In this document: positions 41,691 to 49,415 of the stretch, one piece after another
How the letters are laid out: each line of letters opens with the position of its first letter
How positions within the stretch are numbered: position 1 is the first letter of the stretch
Assembly (NCBI GenBank): GCA_030528025.1
Contig: JAUMZP010000001.1
Coordinates: 248,001-312,000, forward strand
Source of the DNA: Candidatus Saccharimonadota bacterium
GTDB taxonomy: Bacteria; Patescibacteriota; Saccharimonadia; Saccharimonadales; Saccharimonadaceae
DNA length: 64,000 nt
Direction: 5' to 3'
The notes under the pieces: model-generated
Told to the model about the DNA's origin: nothing
The model's input: the letters and a program-made list of their open reading frames with translations, nothing else
Database searches by the model: none
Translations under genes and position numbers: made by a program

Positions 41691-41794
41691 ATGCTTCCTC
41701 CGACCAAATACTCGCTCTAGGCTCCCAATATTAGAGCGAGTATTTGGGCTGAGGCATCCATACCTCTCGAGATGCGAGAGGCGCTCCATCGATG
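41691..41794 (-). repeat. structured repeat SR, copy E (divergent)
   Basis: On the minus strand the order is CATCGATGGAG, hairpin CCTCTCG-CATCT-CGAGAGG, CAGCCC, a 14-bp hairpin (AAATACTCGCTCTA with its complement) whose loop contains TTGGGAG, then TCGGAGGAAG. It shares the unpaired motifs of copies A and C with wholly different stems. Confidence 0.6.
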
Positions 41795-41900
41795 TGGTGT
41801 ACCACGTAGCTACAAATTAAAGCACCCGTCACAAACTATTCATAACAGTGTAGCATATTTGTTGCAATTTTGTGAAAAATAGGCAAATAAGTATCGGTCG

Positions 41901-42560
41901 CTAGCGATACATACCACGCTTGCGATTTTGCAAAAATAGCACAAGACTGACGACAAAGGCGATGGCATATACAGTGATGAAGAAGGCATAGAGGCATAAT
42001 GAGATAATTGCCTCATGAGAAGGGACATTCCAGAGGTTTGGTATTATCACATGGGTTGGCGTGGTATAGTCTCCTCCAAGCATCCCGATTGTGGCGTGGG
42101 CAATCATCTCGAATAGACTAACAATGAGCATGCCACCAGTAACGAATAGCCCCTGCGACATACTGCTATCACCCTCCGTTTGCTCTGGTGCAACAATGAG
42201 CAGGATCGGCAATATACCAAGGTTTACATAAATAATGTAGCTGTACGCTGCGCCAAGAATACCAAAAATGGCAGCAATAACGATGTACAGCACCAACAGC
42301 GCAAATAATAGCCCAGCAGACACCCAGCGGATAACTACACCAAGTGACGAGCCAGTGCGCGGCATGGCTGTGGGTGAATAAGCTGGTGGCATTGGTGCTG
42401 GTGCGCTTTGTGGTGGCTGAGGCGGGTACTGTGGGTATTGTCCGTATGGCTGTGGTTGTTGTTGCTGCTGCTGGGGATATGGTTGCTGGATGTATGGCTG
42501 AGGCTGCTGGGGTGGCTGTGGTTGTTGTGATTGCTATGGGTATGGTGAGGAAGGTGTCAT
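41901..42560 (-). pseudogene. membrane protein with amber-interrupted Pro/Gln-rich N-terminus
   Basis: The open part (ATG 42392 onward, 163 residues) encodes about four membrane segments. Upstream, the same frame continues for 56 codons to ATG 42560, with a Pro/Gln/Tyr-rich cytoplasmic tail of the kind common on such proteins. TATAAT (42570-42575, minus) sits just before that ATG. Codon 9 is TAG (42534-42536); one change from CAG would explain it. Either the N-terminus is lost and translation restarts at an internal ATG, or the base is an error. The function is unknown. Confidence 0.65.
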
Positions 42561-42811
42561 AGTAGATTGATTATAATACAGAGACAAGCGCTGCGCCAAG
42601 CAAAAATAGCACAATAACTCAGCCCTAGAGCCTCACTGTTGCTCATATCTCTCGACGCGAGGGTGTAATTGTGCTAAGCTACATGAGTTTCGGAGTTGTG
42701 CTAGCACCAGAGTAGTGAGGGGTATATCACACCTGAGCGCTGGTTTTTTGTAGGTGATACAGTAATTTGCACAACTTTGCGCGATAGAATTGCAAAAATT
42801 GTCGCATCTGC

Positions 42812-42817
42812 TATAAT
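42812..42817 (+). promoter_or_regulatory. rpsU promoter -10
   Basis: TATAAT preceded by TGC (extended -10), only ten bases before ATG 42828. The SD GAGGAG overlaps the expected start point. Confidence 0.6.
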
Positions 42818-42827
42818 GAGGAGCGAT

Positions 42828-43043
42828 ATGGTACAAGTAACACGAAAAGACGAGCGCGAGGCGAATGAGAACATCATCCGTCGGTTTAACAGCCGAGTGT
42901 TGAAGAGCGGTGTGCTAGCAAAGGCACGAGCATCGATGCGGTTTGCCAAGCCGATCAGCAAGACCGATCGCCGCAAGAAGGCCATTACCCGTCGTCAGCG
43001 CAAGGCTGACAAGATGGCCAAAGTTCGCCTGGGGATCCGCTAG
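42828..43043 (+). CDS. rpsU: 30S ribosomal protein S21
   Basis: A 71-residue, very basic protein: VQVTRKDEREANENIIRRFNSRV is the S21 signature, and a Lys/Arg-rich tail follows. ATG 42828 is chosen because the -10 at 42812-42817 leaves no room for earlier starts. yqeY begins on the base after its stop, the classic rpsU-yqeY pair. Confidence 0.93.
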   Translation: MVQVTRKDEREANENIIRRFNSRVLKSGVLAKARASMRFAKPISKTDRRKKAITRRQRKADKMAKVRLGIR

Positions 43044-43502
43044 GTGACGACGCTCAAGCAGCGTATCAAAGACGAAACGAAAGCCGCTTTGCTTAGCGGC
43101 GATCGTTTTGTTGGTGACACCTTGCGCAACCTTGGTGCTGCTATCCTCGATGAAGAGGTGAAGCAGGGCGTGCGCGAGACTGGCCTGGACGATGCTGCCG
43201 TCGAGCAGGTGATCGTTCGTGAGGTGAAGAAGCGGCGTGATGCCGCAGCAATCTATCGCACCAATGGTCGCCCTGAACTTGCTGAGCCTGAGGAGCGCGA
43301 GATGGCAGTGCTCCAGCACTATCTGCCGCAGCCACTGAGTGATGAGGAGCTGCAAGCCGTGGTGACCCAGACGATTGCCGAGCTTGGAGCAGATAATCCA
43401 CGGATGACGGGCCAGGTGATTGGCGCTGTCAAGGCCAAGGTGGGTAACCGAGCTGACGGTGGGGCGATCGCTCAACTGGTGCAACGTGCCCTTGCCCCGT
43501 AG
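43044..43502 (+). CDS. yqeY: GatB/YqeY domain protein
   Basis: A 152-residue protein with MTTLKQRIKDETKAALLSGD, YRTNGRPELAEPEEREMAVLQHYLPQ and ADGGAIAQLVQRAL, all YqeY signatures. The domain is shared with the tail of GatB and is thought to bind tRNA. GTG start directly after the rpsU stop, so coupled translation. Confidence 0.92.
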   Translation: MTTLKQRIKDETKAALLSGDRFVGDTLRNLGAAILDEEVKQGVRETGLDDAAVEQVIVREVKKRRDAAAIYRTNGRPELAEPEEREMAVLQHYLPQPLSDEELQAVVTQTIAELGADNPRMTGQVIGAVKAKVGNRADGGAIAQLVQRALAP

Positions 43503-43568
43503 TTTTATGACAAGAGCAATAATTTTTCTTAATAATAACTATAACCACATAATAACAAGGAGGCACAG

Positions 43569-44120
43569 ATGATTCTTTTGTTTGGCCCAACTGGTGCCGG
43601 TAAGAGTATGCAGGGGCAGATGCTGGCAGTACGCCAGGGGTGGAAGTGGCTCTCGACGGGTGAGATGCTGCGCCAGAGCACCGATCCAGCGGTGATTGCT
43701 ACCCTCAAAGCTGGTGAGCTCGTGAGTGACAAGCTTACTTACCAGGTCTTCGATCATGCAGTGCAAGAGGCGTATCGCAAGCATTACCAAAATATTATTG
43801 TTGATGGATTCCCGCGCACGAAAGAGCAAGCCGCGTGGCTCGATGACCATCTCGCGCGTACTGGTGATAACATTGACCTCGTCGTGGTGCTGGAAGTGCC
43901 TGAGCAAGAAATCATGCGCCGCTTAGCCAAGCGAGGCCGAATGGAGGATACACCCGAGACGATTGCGCGTCGCATGGCCATCTACCGCCAAAAGATGTAC
44001 CCAGTACTTGGTATCTTTGCTGAGGCTGGGGTGAAGATCATCCACCTCGACGGGACTGGCACCGCGGGCGAAGTGCACGACCGGATTTATGACGAGGTAA
44101 TGCACGCATGGCCCAACTAA
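43569..44120 (+). CDS. adk: adenylate kinase-type nucleoside monophosphate kinase
   Basis: A 183-residue protein. The P-loop is GPTGAGKSMQGQ, the NMP-binding segment has LSTGEMLR, and DGFPRTKEQAAWLDDHL is the adenylate kinase signature. The LID is short (KRGRMEDTPETIARRM), without zinc cysteines. It makes ADP from AMP and ATP. SD AAGGAGG is present. It overlaps map by 13 bases. Confidence 0.88.
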   Translation: MILLFGPTGAGKSMQGQMLAVRQGWKWLSTGEMLRQSTDPAVIATLKAGELVSDKLTYQVFDHAVQEAYRKHYQNIIVDGFPRTKEQAAWLDDHLARTGDNIDLVVVLEVPEQEIMRRLAKRGRMEDTPETIARRMAIYRQKMYPVLGIFAEAGVKIIHLDGTGTAGEVHDRIYDEVMHAWPN

Positions 44121-44878
44121 TCACTGGTATCAAGACACCCGAGCAGCTCGAGGCGATGCGCGAAGGGGGCAAGCGCCTGGCACAGATCTTTGCTGATATC
44201 CGTCAATTTGTTCATGCCGGGGTAAGCGAGAAGCAGATCGATGCCTTTACGGCAGAACGGATTGCTGCCTACGGTGCTGAGCCAACCTACAAAACCCCAG
44301 AGGTAAACTTCCCTGGGGTGATTTGTATTAGCACCAACGAAGCAATCGTCCATGGCGTACCAAGCGATTATATCTTGCAGCGGGGCGATGTCGTTAGTTT
44401 CGATCTCGTCATTACCTACCGCGGGATGAAGACAGACAGCGCCTTTACTATGGTGGTGGACGATGCACCCACTGGGGCTATTAAGCACTTGCTCCACACT
44501 ACCGAACGCAGTCTCTATGCTGGCATTGACGCGATCAAAGGGCCAGTGCGCACTGGCGATATTGGTGCAGCGGTGGAAGCTGTGCTGCAAAAGGGCCGCC
44601 TTGGGATTATTCGCGAGCTGGTGGGGCACGGTGTGGGTCTCGAGATGCACATGCCGCCCGATGTGCCAAACTATGGCCGCAAAGGTACTGGCCCGCTGCT
44701 CCAGCCTGGTGATACCATTGCCATCGAGCCCATGGCTACCCTCGGTGGTAGCGCCATCTACAGCGACACTGCTGGCGATGGCTGGACAATTTACAGCCGC
44801 GATGGTAGCCTCGCCGCCCACTTCGAGCACACTGTCCTCATCACTGAGACAGGGGCGGAGATTATGACGAAGCTGTAG
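44108..44878 (+). CDS. map: methionine aminopeptidase, type I
   Basis: A 256-residue protein that removes the initiator Met after deformylation. The metal ligands of the pita-bread fold are seen in VSFDLVITYRGMKTDSAFT, GHGVGLEMHMPP, IEPMATLGG and HFEHTVLIT. The N-terminus IKTPEQLEAMREGG is typical. It starts inside adk; the adk-map pair is a remnant of the ribosomal-operon order. Confidence 0.95.
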   Translation: MAQLITGIKTPEQLEAMREGGKRLAQIFADIRQFVHAGVSEKQIDAFTAERIAAYGAEPTYKTPEVNFPGVICISTNEAIVHGVPSDYILQRGDVVSFDLVITYRGMKTDSAFTMVVDDAPTGAIKHLLHTTERSLYAGIDAIKGPVRTGDIGAAVEAVLQKGRLGIIRELVGHGVGLEMHMPPDVPNYGRKGTGPLLQPGDTIAIEPMATLGGSAIYSDTAGDGWTIYSRDGSLAAHFEHTVLITETGAEIMTKL

Positions 44879-44986
44879 AGTGTTGATTTACCAACACAGC
44901 ACCAGGTCTAGAAACTCGTCAGGATAATGAATGACGAGTTTATACTATACTAAACATACATCAGAATAACCAACAGAGGTATAGAT

Positions 44987-45502
44987 ATGGCGACAGACAA
45001 GACAACGACACCAACACCGCGCACGCTAAAGATGTGGTTTAATGTAGAAAAGGTCAACACTGAGTGTGATCTTGTGATCGATGGCCTAGATGATAGCGGT
45101 AAGTTTATTTATGTACCATTTACAAATTGGTATAGCTTAACTAATCCTGAAGATATGCATCGTCTCTTTACGAGGGACCTTGGACCTGGCTTTTTCCCAT
45201 ATGGCTTTGCAGCGGGGACATTTGAGCTAGAGCAGTGGTACATTCAGATTGCCTTTCGCCCAATTGACAGGGTTATAGATAAAAGAAACCGTCCATCAGT
45301 TGTCTATATGACGGTTGTTGGCGATGGAGTTAGGGATGATGGTATCTGGGATGTGCCGGTTGACCCCGAACAAGTGCGCAAAGAGTACTGCCGTGCCTTT
45401 CAGAAATTCTATAAAGAGAGACATGAGGAGCTTGCTAAGGAAGGGGTTCGACTCGGAGAGGATGATTTTTGGGGTAATAGAGATTACCCTTTGCATGATT
45501 AA
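44987..45502 (+). CDS. hypothetical protein (171 aa)
   Basis: A soluble mixed protein with many aromatic residues (FFPYGFAAGTFELEQWYIQIAF) and a charged helical end. SD GAGGT precedes ATG 44987; tandem TATACT motifs lie about 45 bases upstream. No family recognised. ftsA follows with its own promoter. Confidence 0.6.
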   Translation: MATDKTTTPTPRTLKMWFNVEKVNTECDLVIDGLDDSGKFIYVPFTNWYSLTNPEDMHRLFTRDLGPGFFPYGFAAGTFELEQWYIQIAFRPIDRVIDKRNRPSVVYMTVVGDGVRDDGIWDVPVDPEQVRKEYCRAFQKFYKERHEELAKEGVRLGEDDFWGNRDYPLHD

Positions 45503-45518
45503 GATTTGTCCTCCCATA

Positions 45519-45548
45519 TTGTACAAGACACAGCATAACCTGTATAAT
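45519..45548 (+). promoter_or_regulatory. ftsA promoter (leaderless)
   Basis: TTGTAC, an 18-base spacer and TATAAT (45543-45548). The ATG comes six bases later. Confidence 0.7.
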
Positions 45549-45554
45549 GGTACT

Positions 45555-46793
45555 ATGCATGAAAATTCTCAATACGCAGTAGGAATAGATGTCGGGACGA
45601 CGACGATTCGATGCGTGGTGGGGCATATGAATCCAGAGACAGGTACGCCGACGATTGTTGGCGTAGGGCAGGCACCGAACAGTGGTATGCGCAAGGGTAT
45701 GGTGGTCAATCTCAGTGGCCCAGCCCGCACGATCGACGAAGCGCTGGGTGAGGCCGAGCGGATGAGCGGCTACGAAGTCAACAGTGCGACGGTGAGTGTC
45801 AATGGTGCGCACATTACCAGTACTCGTGCCACTGGGATGATTGCCGTGGGCACGATCGATCACGAGATTAATAATGATGATGTGGCACGCATTGAAGAAG
45901 TTGCCACAACAGGCAAAGTACAAGCCAACCGCGAGATCCTCGAGGTCGTGCCGCATAGCTATACACTTGATGGCCAAGCGGGTATCAAAGACCCGCTGGG
46001 TATGACGGGCACACGGCTGGAGATTGATGCCAATGTCGTCTCGGCTTTAGCGCCCTATGTGGCGAATTTGCAAAAAGCGGTGGAAATGGCGACCGTCCAT
46101 CCTCATGCCATTACACCAGCGGTATTGGGAGCGGCTAAGGCAGTGCTGAATGAGCGGCAGATCGAAAGCGGTGTAGCAGTGGTTGACCTTGGTGGAGCAA
46201 CGACCAGCGTGGCAGTCTTCGAAGAGGGGGATTTGCAGTACGTTGGTGTCATTCCAATGGGTAGTGTGAATGTAACGAACGACCTCGCTATTGGTCTCAA
46301 AACTGACCCTGATGTTGCGGAATTGGTCAAGGTCAAGCATGCTGCGGCTGGCATTAAGGCAAGCGACGCGGTGGCTAAGGTGCGGCGCGATAAGGAATCG
46401 TACGAGTTTGCTACGGAGGAGATTGACGAGATTGTTGATGCCCGGCTGGAGGAGATTTTCGAGGCAGTACAGAAGGAACTCAAGAAGGCAGGTCGCGCTG
46501 GCAAGCTGCCCAGTGGTGTTGTACTGACTGGTGGCATGGCTCAGATGCGTGGCATGGCGAGCTATGCCAGGGAACAGCTGGGAGTAGCTGCTCGGGTGGG
46601 TCGACCAACTGGCTTTACGAGCGGGGTGGCCGACCAGATAGAAAAGCCGCAGTTCGCCACCGCAGTCGGCCTGATGCTCGCCGATAGCGAAGGCGGTCAG
46701 CAGCCTACACAAGCCTATACCAACAGTGGTACAGCACACGCCAAGGGCGCGATTAGCTGGCTTCGTCGGCTGCTGGGATGGCTCAAGGCCTAG
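45555..46793 (+). CDS. ftsA: cell division protein FtsA
   Basis: The actin-fold membrane tether of FtsZ. The protein has 412 residues. Phosphate 1 motif AVGIDVGTTTIRCVVG, phosphate 2 VVDLGGATTSVAV and adenosine motif GVVLTGGMAQMRGM are clear. The C-terminal amphipathic helix (ISWLRRLLGWLKA) should bind the membrane. The start is ATG 45555, six bases after TATAAT, so the mRNA is probably leaderless. Longer in-frame starts overlap the preceding gene and lie before the promoter. ftsZ follows 72 bases later. Confidence 0.95.
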   Translation: MHENSQYAVGIDVGTTTIRCVVGHMNPETGTPTIVGVGQAPNSGMRKGMVVNLSGPARTIDEALGEAERMSGYEVNSATVSVNGAHITSTRATGMIAVGTIDHEINNDDVARIEEVATTGKVQANREILEVVPHSYTLDGQAGIKDPLGMTGTRLEIDANVVSALAPYVANLQKAVEMATVHPHAITPAVLGAAKAVLNERQIESGVAVVDLGGATTSVAVFEEGDLQYVGVIPMGSVNVTNDLAIGLKTDPDVAELVKVKHAAAGIKASDAVAKVRRDKESYEFATEEIDEIVDARLEEIFEAVQKELKKAGRAGKLPSGVVLTGGMAQMRGMASYAREQLGVAARVGRPTGFTSGVADQIEKPQFATAVGLMLADSEGGQQPTQAYTNSGTAHAKGAISWLRRLLGWLKA

Positions 46794-46865
46794 AATCATA
46801 CCGATGAGGATGATATACTAAATGGTAATGGTAAAGTTGATAGTTGCACAAGGGGAGAAACGTGA

Positions 46866-48047
46866 ATGCCGGAAGTAAAACCAAGCGAGATCCAAACCTT
46901 TGCTAGTATCAAAGTCGTTGGCGTCGGTGGCGCTGGTGGGTCTGCTGTCAATCGAATGAAGGACGCCGGCCTGGCTGGTGTGCAGTTCATTGCAATGAAC
47001 ACCGATGCTCAGGCGCTGCATAATTCGCAAGCTGATATTAAAATTCATCTTGGGCATAACACCACCAATGGCCTTGGTGCTGGTGCTGACCCCAGTGTGG
47101 GTGAGGCTGCGGCACGTGAGTCGCTCGACGAGATCCGTCAGGCGCTTGAGGGGGCAGATATGATCTTCGTGACGATTGGTGCTGGTGGTGGTACAGGTTC
47201 GGGGGCTGGCCATGTGGTAGCAGAAGTGGCGCGTGATCTCGGTATTCTTTGTGTGGGCGTAGCTACCAAGCCTTTTACCTTTGAGGGCGAGAAGCGGCGT
47301 ATCAATGCTGAGTGGGCGATCAAGCAGTTGGGGCGGCAAGTCGATACGCTCATTACTATCCCCAATGATCGTTTACTTGACACAATTGACCGCCGGACGC
47401 CACTACTTGAGACCTTCAAGATTGCCGATGATGTGCTGCGCCAGGGTGTGCAGGGGATATCGGAGTTGATTACCGAGCATGGACTGATTAACTTGGACTT
47501 TGCTGATGTCAAGGCAATTATGAGCAGTGCTGGTAGTGCACTGATGGGGATCGGTCGGGCTAGTGGCGAAGACCGAGCTCAGATGGCAGCCCAGCAGGCA
47601 ATTGATTCGCCACTGATTGAGGTGTCGATCAACGGTGCCAAGGGTGTACTCTTCAATGTGACGGGTGGCTATGATATGAGTATGGCCGAGATTCAAGAAG
47701 CGGCTGAGATTATCACTGGTGCGGTGTCGTCCGATGCCAACATTATCTTTGGTGCGACGCTCAAGCCCGAGCTGGAGGATGAGCTGATCATTACCGTTAT
47801 CGCGACTGGCTTTGATAGTGATTCGTTCTTTGATGACGATAAACCAAGCGATGCCGAAGATGACGAAGAGTCGGCCGAGACGGTTGACGAAGCAGTCGAT
47901 AGTGTCGATATGGCCATCGACCCCGAGGCGGCTGCTCACTTTGCCCAGGAGAATGAGACGAATATTTGGGATCAATCGATGGATGACGACGAGGATGACA
48001 CCCCGGCCTTCTTGCGCCGCCGCCGCAAAAAGGAGGCAGACGCGTGA
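46866..48047 (+). CDS. ftsZ: cell division protein FtsZ
   Basis: The tubulin-like GTPase that forms the division ring. The protein has 393 residues. The G-box GGGTGSGA is at 107-114, with NTDAQ and the T7 synergy region SSAGSALMGIG. An acidic linker (about 325-380) leads to the conserved C-terminal peptide DDTPAFLRRRRKK, which binds FtsA. The SD GGGGAGA is before ATG 46866. The stop overlaps the nrdR GTG (GTGA). Confidence 0.97.
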   Translation: MPEVKPSEIQTFASIKVVGVGGAGGSAVNRMKDAGLAGVQFIAMNTDAQALHNSQADIKIHLGHNTTNGLGAGADPSVGEAAARESLDEIRQALEGADMIFVTIGAGGGTGSGAGHVVAEVARDLGILCVGVATKPFTFEGEKRRINAEWAIKQLGRQVDTLITIPNDRLLDTIDRRTPLLETFKIADDVLRQGVQGISELITEHGLINLDFADVKAIMSSAGSALMGIGRASGEDRAQMAAQQAIDSPLIEVSINGAKGVLFNVTGGYDMSMAEIQEAAEIITGAVSSDANIIFGATLKPELEDELIITVIATGFDSDSFFDDDKPSDAEDDEESAETVDEAVDSVDMAIDPEAAAHFAQENETNIWDQSMDDDEDDTPAFLRRRRKKEADA

Positions 48048-48514
48048 CAACCCACCGCGACAAGATTGGCAACAGCCGCGTGTTAGAATCGCGTGAGTCG
48101 GCTGATGGCGTGACGATTCGCCGCCGCCGCGAGACTCCTGATGGACACCGCTTTACCACCTATGAGCGGATCGAATACCCAACGATTGCAGTGCTCAAGC
48201 AAACGGGATCGCGCGAGCTCTTTGATCGAGCGAAGCTTCGCGCCTCGGTACGACGCTCGGTGGGGAAGTTTTTTCAGTCGGAGCTCGAGTTGGAAGCAAT
48301 TATTGATGCAGTAGAAGACCGTATCCATGATGCAGGCGAGAATGAAATTGAGTCGCGAGTGATCGGCGGTTTTGTGCTAGATGAGTTGGCTGCTCGCAAT
48401 GAGGTAGCCTATGTGCGTTTTGCAAGCGTGTTTTATAAGTTTAAAACGCTCGATGACTTTGTAAAGATATTAGAGCAGCGTCGTACTGCTAAGCAACGGG
48501 CGAAGCAGGATTAG
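48044..48514 (+). CDS. nrdR: NrdR-like ATP-cone regulator lacking the zinc ribbon cysteines
   Basis: NrdR represses ribonucleotide reductase genes. The 156-residue protein keeps IRRRRETPDGHRFTTYERIE, the end of the zinc ribbon, and a full ATP-cone (about 45-135: KRELFDRAKLRASVRR..., VIGGFVLDELAARNEVAYVRFASVFYKF). The N-terminus, however, reads MTTHRDKIGNSRVLESRESADG; all four ribbon cysteines are gone. DNA binding may be altered or supported without zinc. GTG start overlaps the ftsZ stop. Confidence 0.85.
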   Translation: MTTHRDKIGNSRVLESRESADGVTIRRRRETPDGHRFTTYERIEYPTIAVLKQTGSRELFDRAKLRASVRRSVGKFFQSELELEAIIDAVEDRIHDAGENEIESRVIGGFVLDELAARNEVAYVRFASVFYKFKTLDDFVKILEQRRTAKQRAKQD

Positions 48515-48520
48515 AATACA

Positions 48521-48781
48521 ATGCGTGCGCTTATTATCTACCGAACTGAAAGCGATTATGCGCGTCGTGTTTTTGATTATCTACGTGATTTTAGTCGACG
48601 TACAGGTCATGCAATCGAAGAGGTTAGCCCAGACACACGCGAGGGGCAATCACTCTGCCGCACGTATGACATTGTGGAGTACCCCACCATCCTTGCCTTG
48701 GCGGATAACGGCCAGGTGCTGGGCATGTGGCGCGGCTTGCCACTGCCAACTATCGACGAAGTGGGGTACTATGGTCGTTAA
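48521..48781 (+). CDS. thioredoxin-fold-like small protein without CxxC
   Basis: An 86-residue protein with a thioredoxin/glutaredoxin-like layout: an initial strand MRALIIYRTES, a helix, a second strand, EYPTILALADNGQVLGMWRG (the cis-Pro strand pair). The CxxC site is absent; one Cys remains (SLCRTYD). It overlaps the VKOR gene by 11 bases, so a disulfide-linked role is plausible but not catalytic in the normal way. Confidence 0.65.
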   Translation: MRALIIYRTESDYARRVFDYLRDFSRRTGHAIEEVSPDTREGQSLCRTYDIVEYPTILALADNGQVLGMWRGLPLPTIDEVGYYGR

Positions 48782-49415
48782 AACGCCCAAAGCACACACC
48801 ACGACTACTGTGGTGGCGGACGATACGAGCCGCACACCATGGCTCCGTCGCCCTGGCATGGCAGCGTTGCTGGCGGCAGCTTTGGGCAGTGGCCTGGGGC
48901 TTATGGCATCCTTTGTTCTTTCGCTTGAGGCACTGCATTTGGCGCAGCACCCTGGTGGGGCGCTCAATTGTGACGTCAATGCCGTGCTGAGCTGCTCCAC
49001 AGTAGCACAGCATTGGTCGGCGACGGTGTTTGGCTTCCCTAATAGCTTCATTGGTATGATGGCCGTGCCAGTGATGATAACGGTGGTGGTGGCACTGCTG
49101 GCTGGGGCACGTCTGCCGCGCTGGTTTGTGCGGAGTGCGTGGGGCGGCACTGTACTGGGGATGATTTTTGCACTGTGGATGTTTTATATGAGCTTTGTTG
49201 TTATTCGTGTGCTGTGCCCGTGGTGCCTAACGCTCGATGTGGGGATGCTGCTGATCTTCTTTGGGATGACGCGCTACTGCATTGAGGCTGGGGTGATTGG
49301 TAGGGAGCGTACTAAGCGCTTTGCTCGCCATGGCTACGATGTGCTGTGTGGTGTGAGTGTGCTAGTGCTGGCGGTGGCGTTGATTATTGTGAAGTTTGGC
49401 GCGGAGCTGCTGTAG
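48771..49415 (+). CDS. vitamin K epoxide reductase (VKOR) family protein
   Basis: A 214-residue membrane protein with about five membrane helices. A loop Cys pair (CDVNAVLSCSTVAQHW) and the quinone-side CPWC motif match bacterial VKOR homologues, which reoxidise DsbA-like thiol oxidases using quinone. No DsbA is seen next to it; the preceding small thioredoxin-like gene is the closest partner. ATG 48771 overlaps that gene. Confidence 0.88.
   Translation: MVVKTPKAHTTTTVVADDTSRTPWLRRPGMAALLAAALGSGLGLMASFVLSLEALHLAQHPGGALNCDVNAVLSCSTVAQHWSATVFGFPNSFIGMMAVPVMITVVVALLAGARLPRWFVRSAWGGTVLGMIFALWMFYMSFVVIRVLCPWCLTLDVGMLLIFFGMTRYCIEAGVIGRERTKRFARHGYDVLCGVSVLVLAVALIIVKFGAELL

Noticed and set aside
45315-45554. 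80-codon N-terminal extension of ftsA
   Set aside because: It overlaps the preceding gene and lies upstream of the ftsA promoter; FtsA homology begins at 45555.
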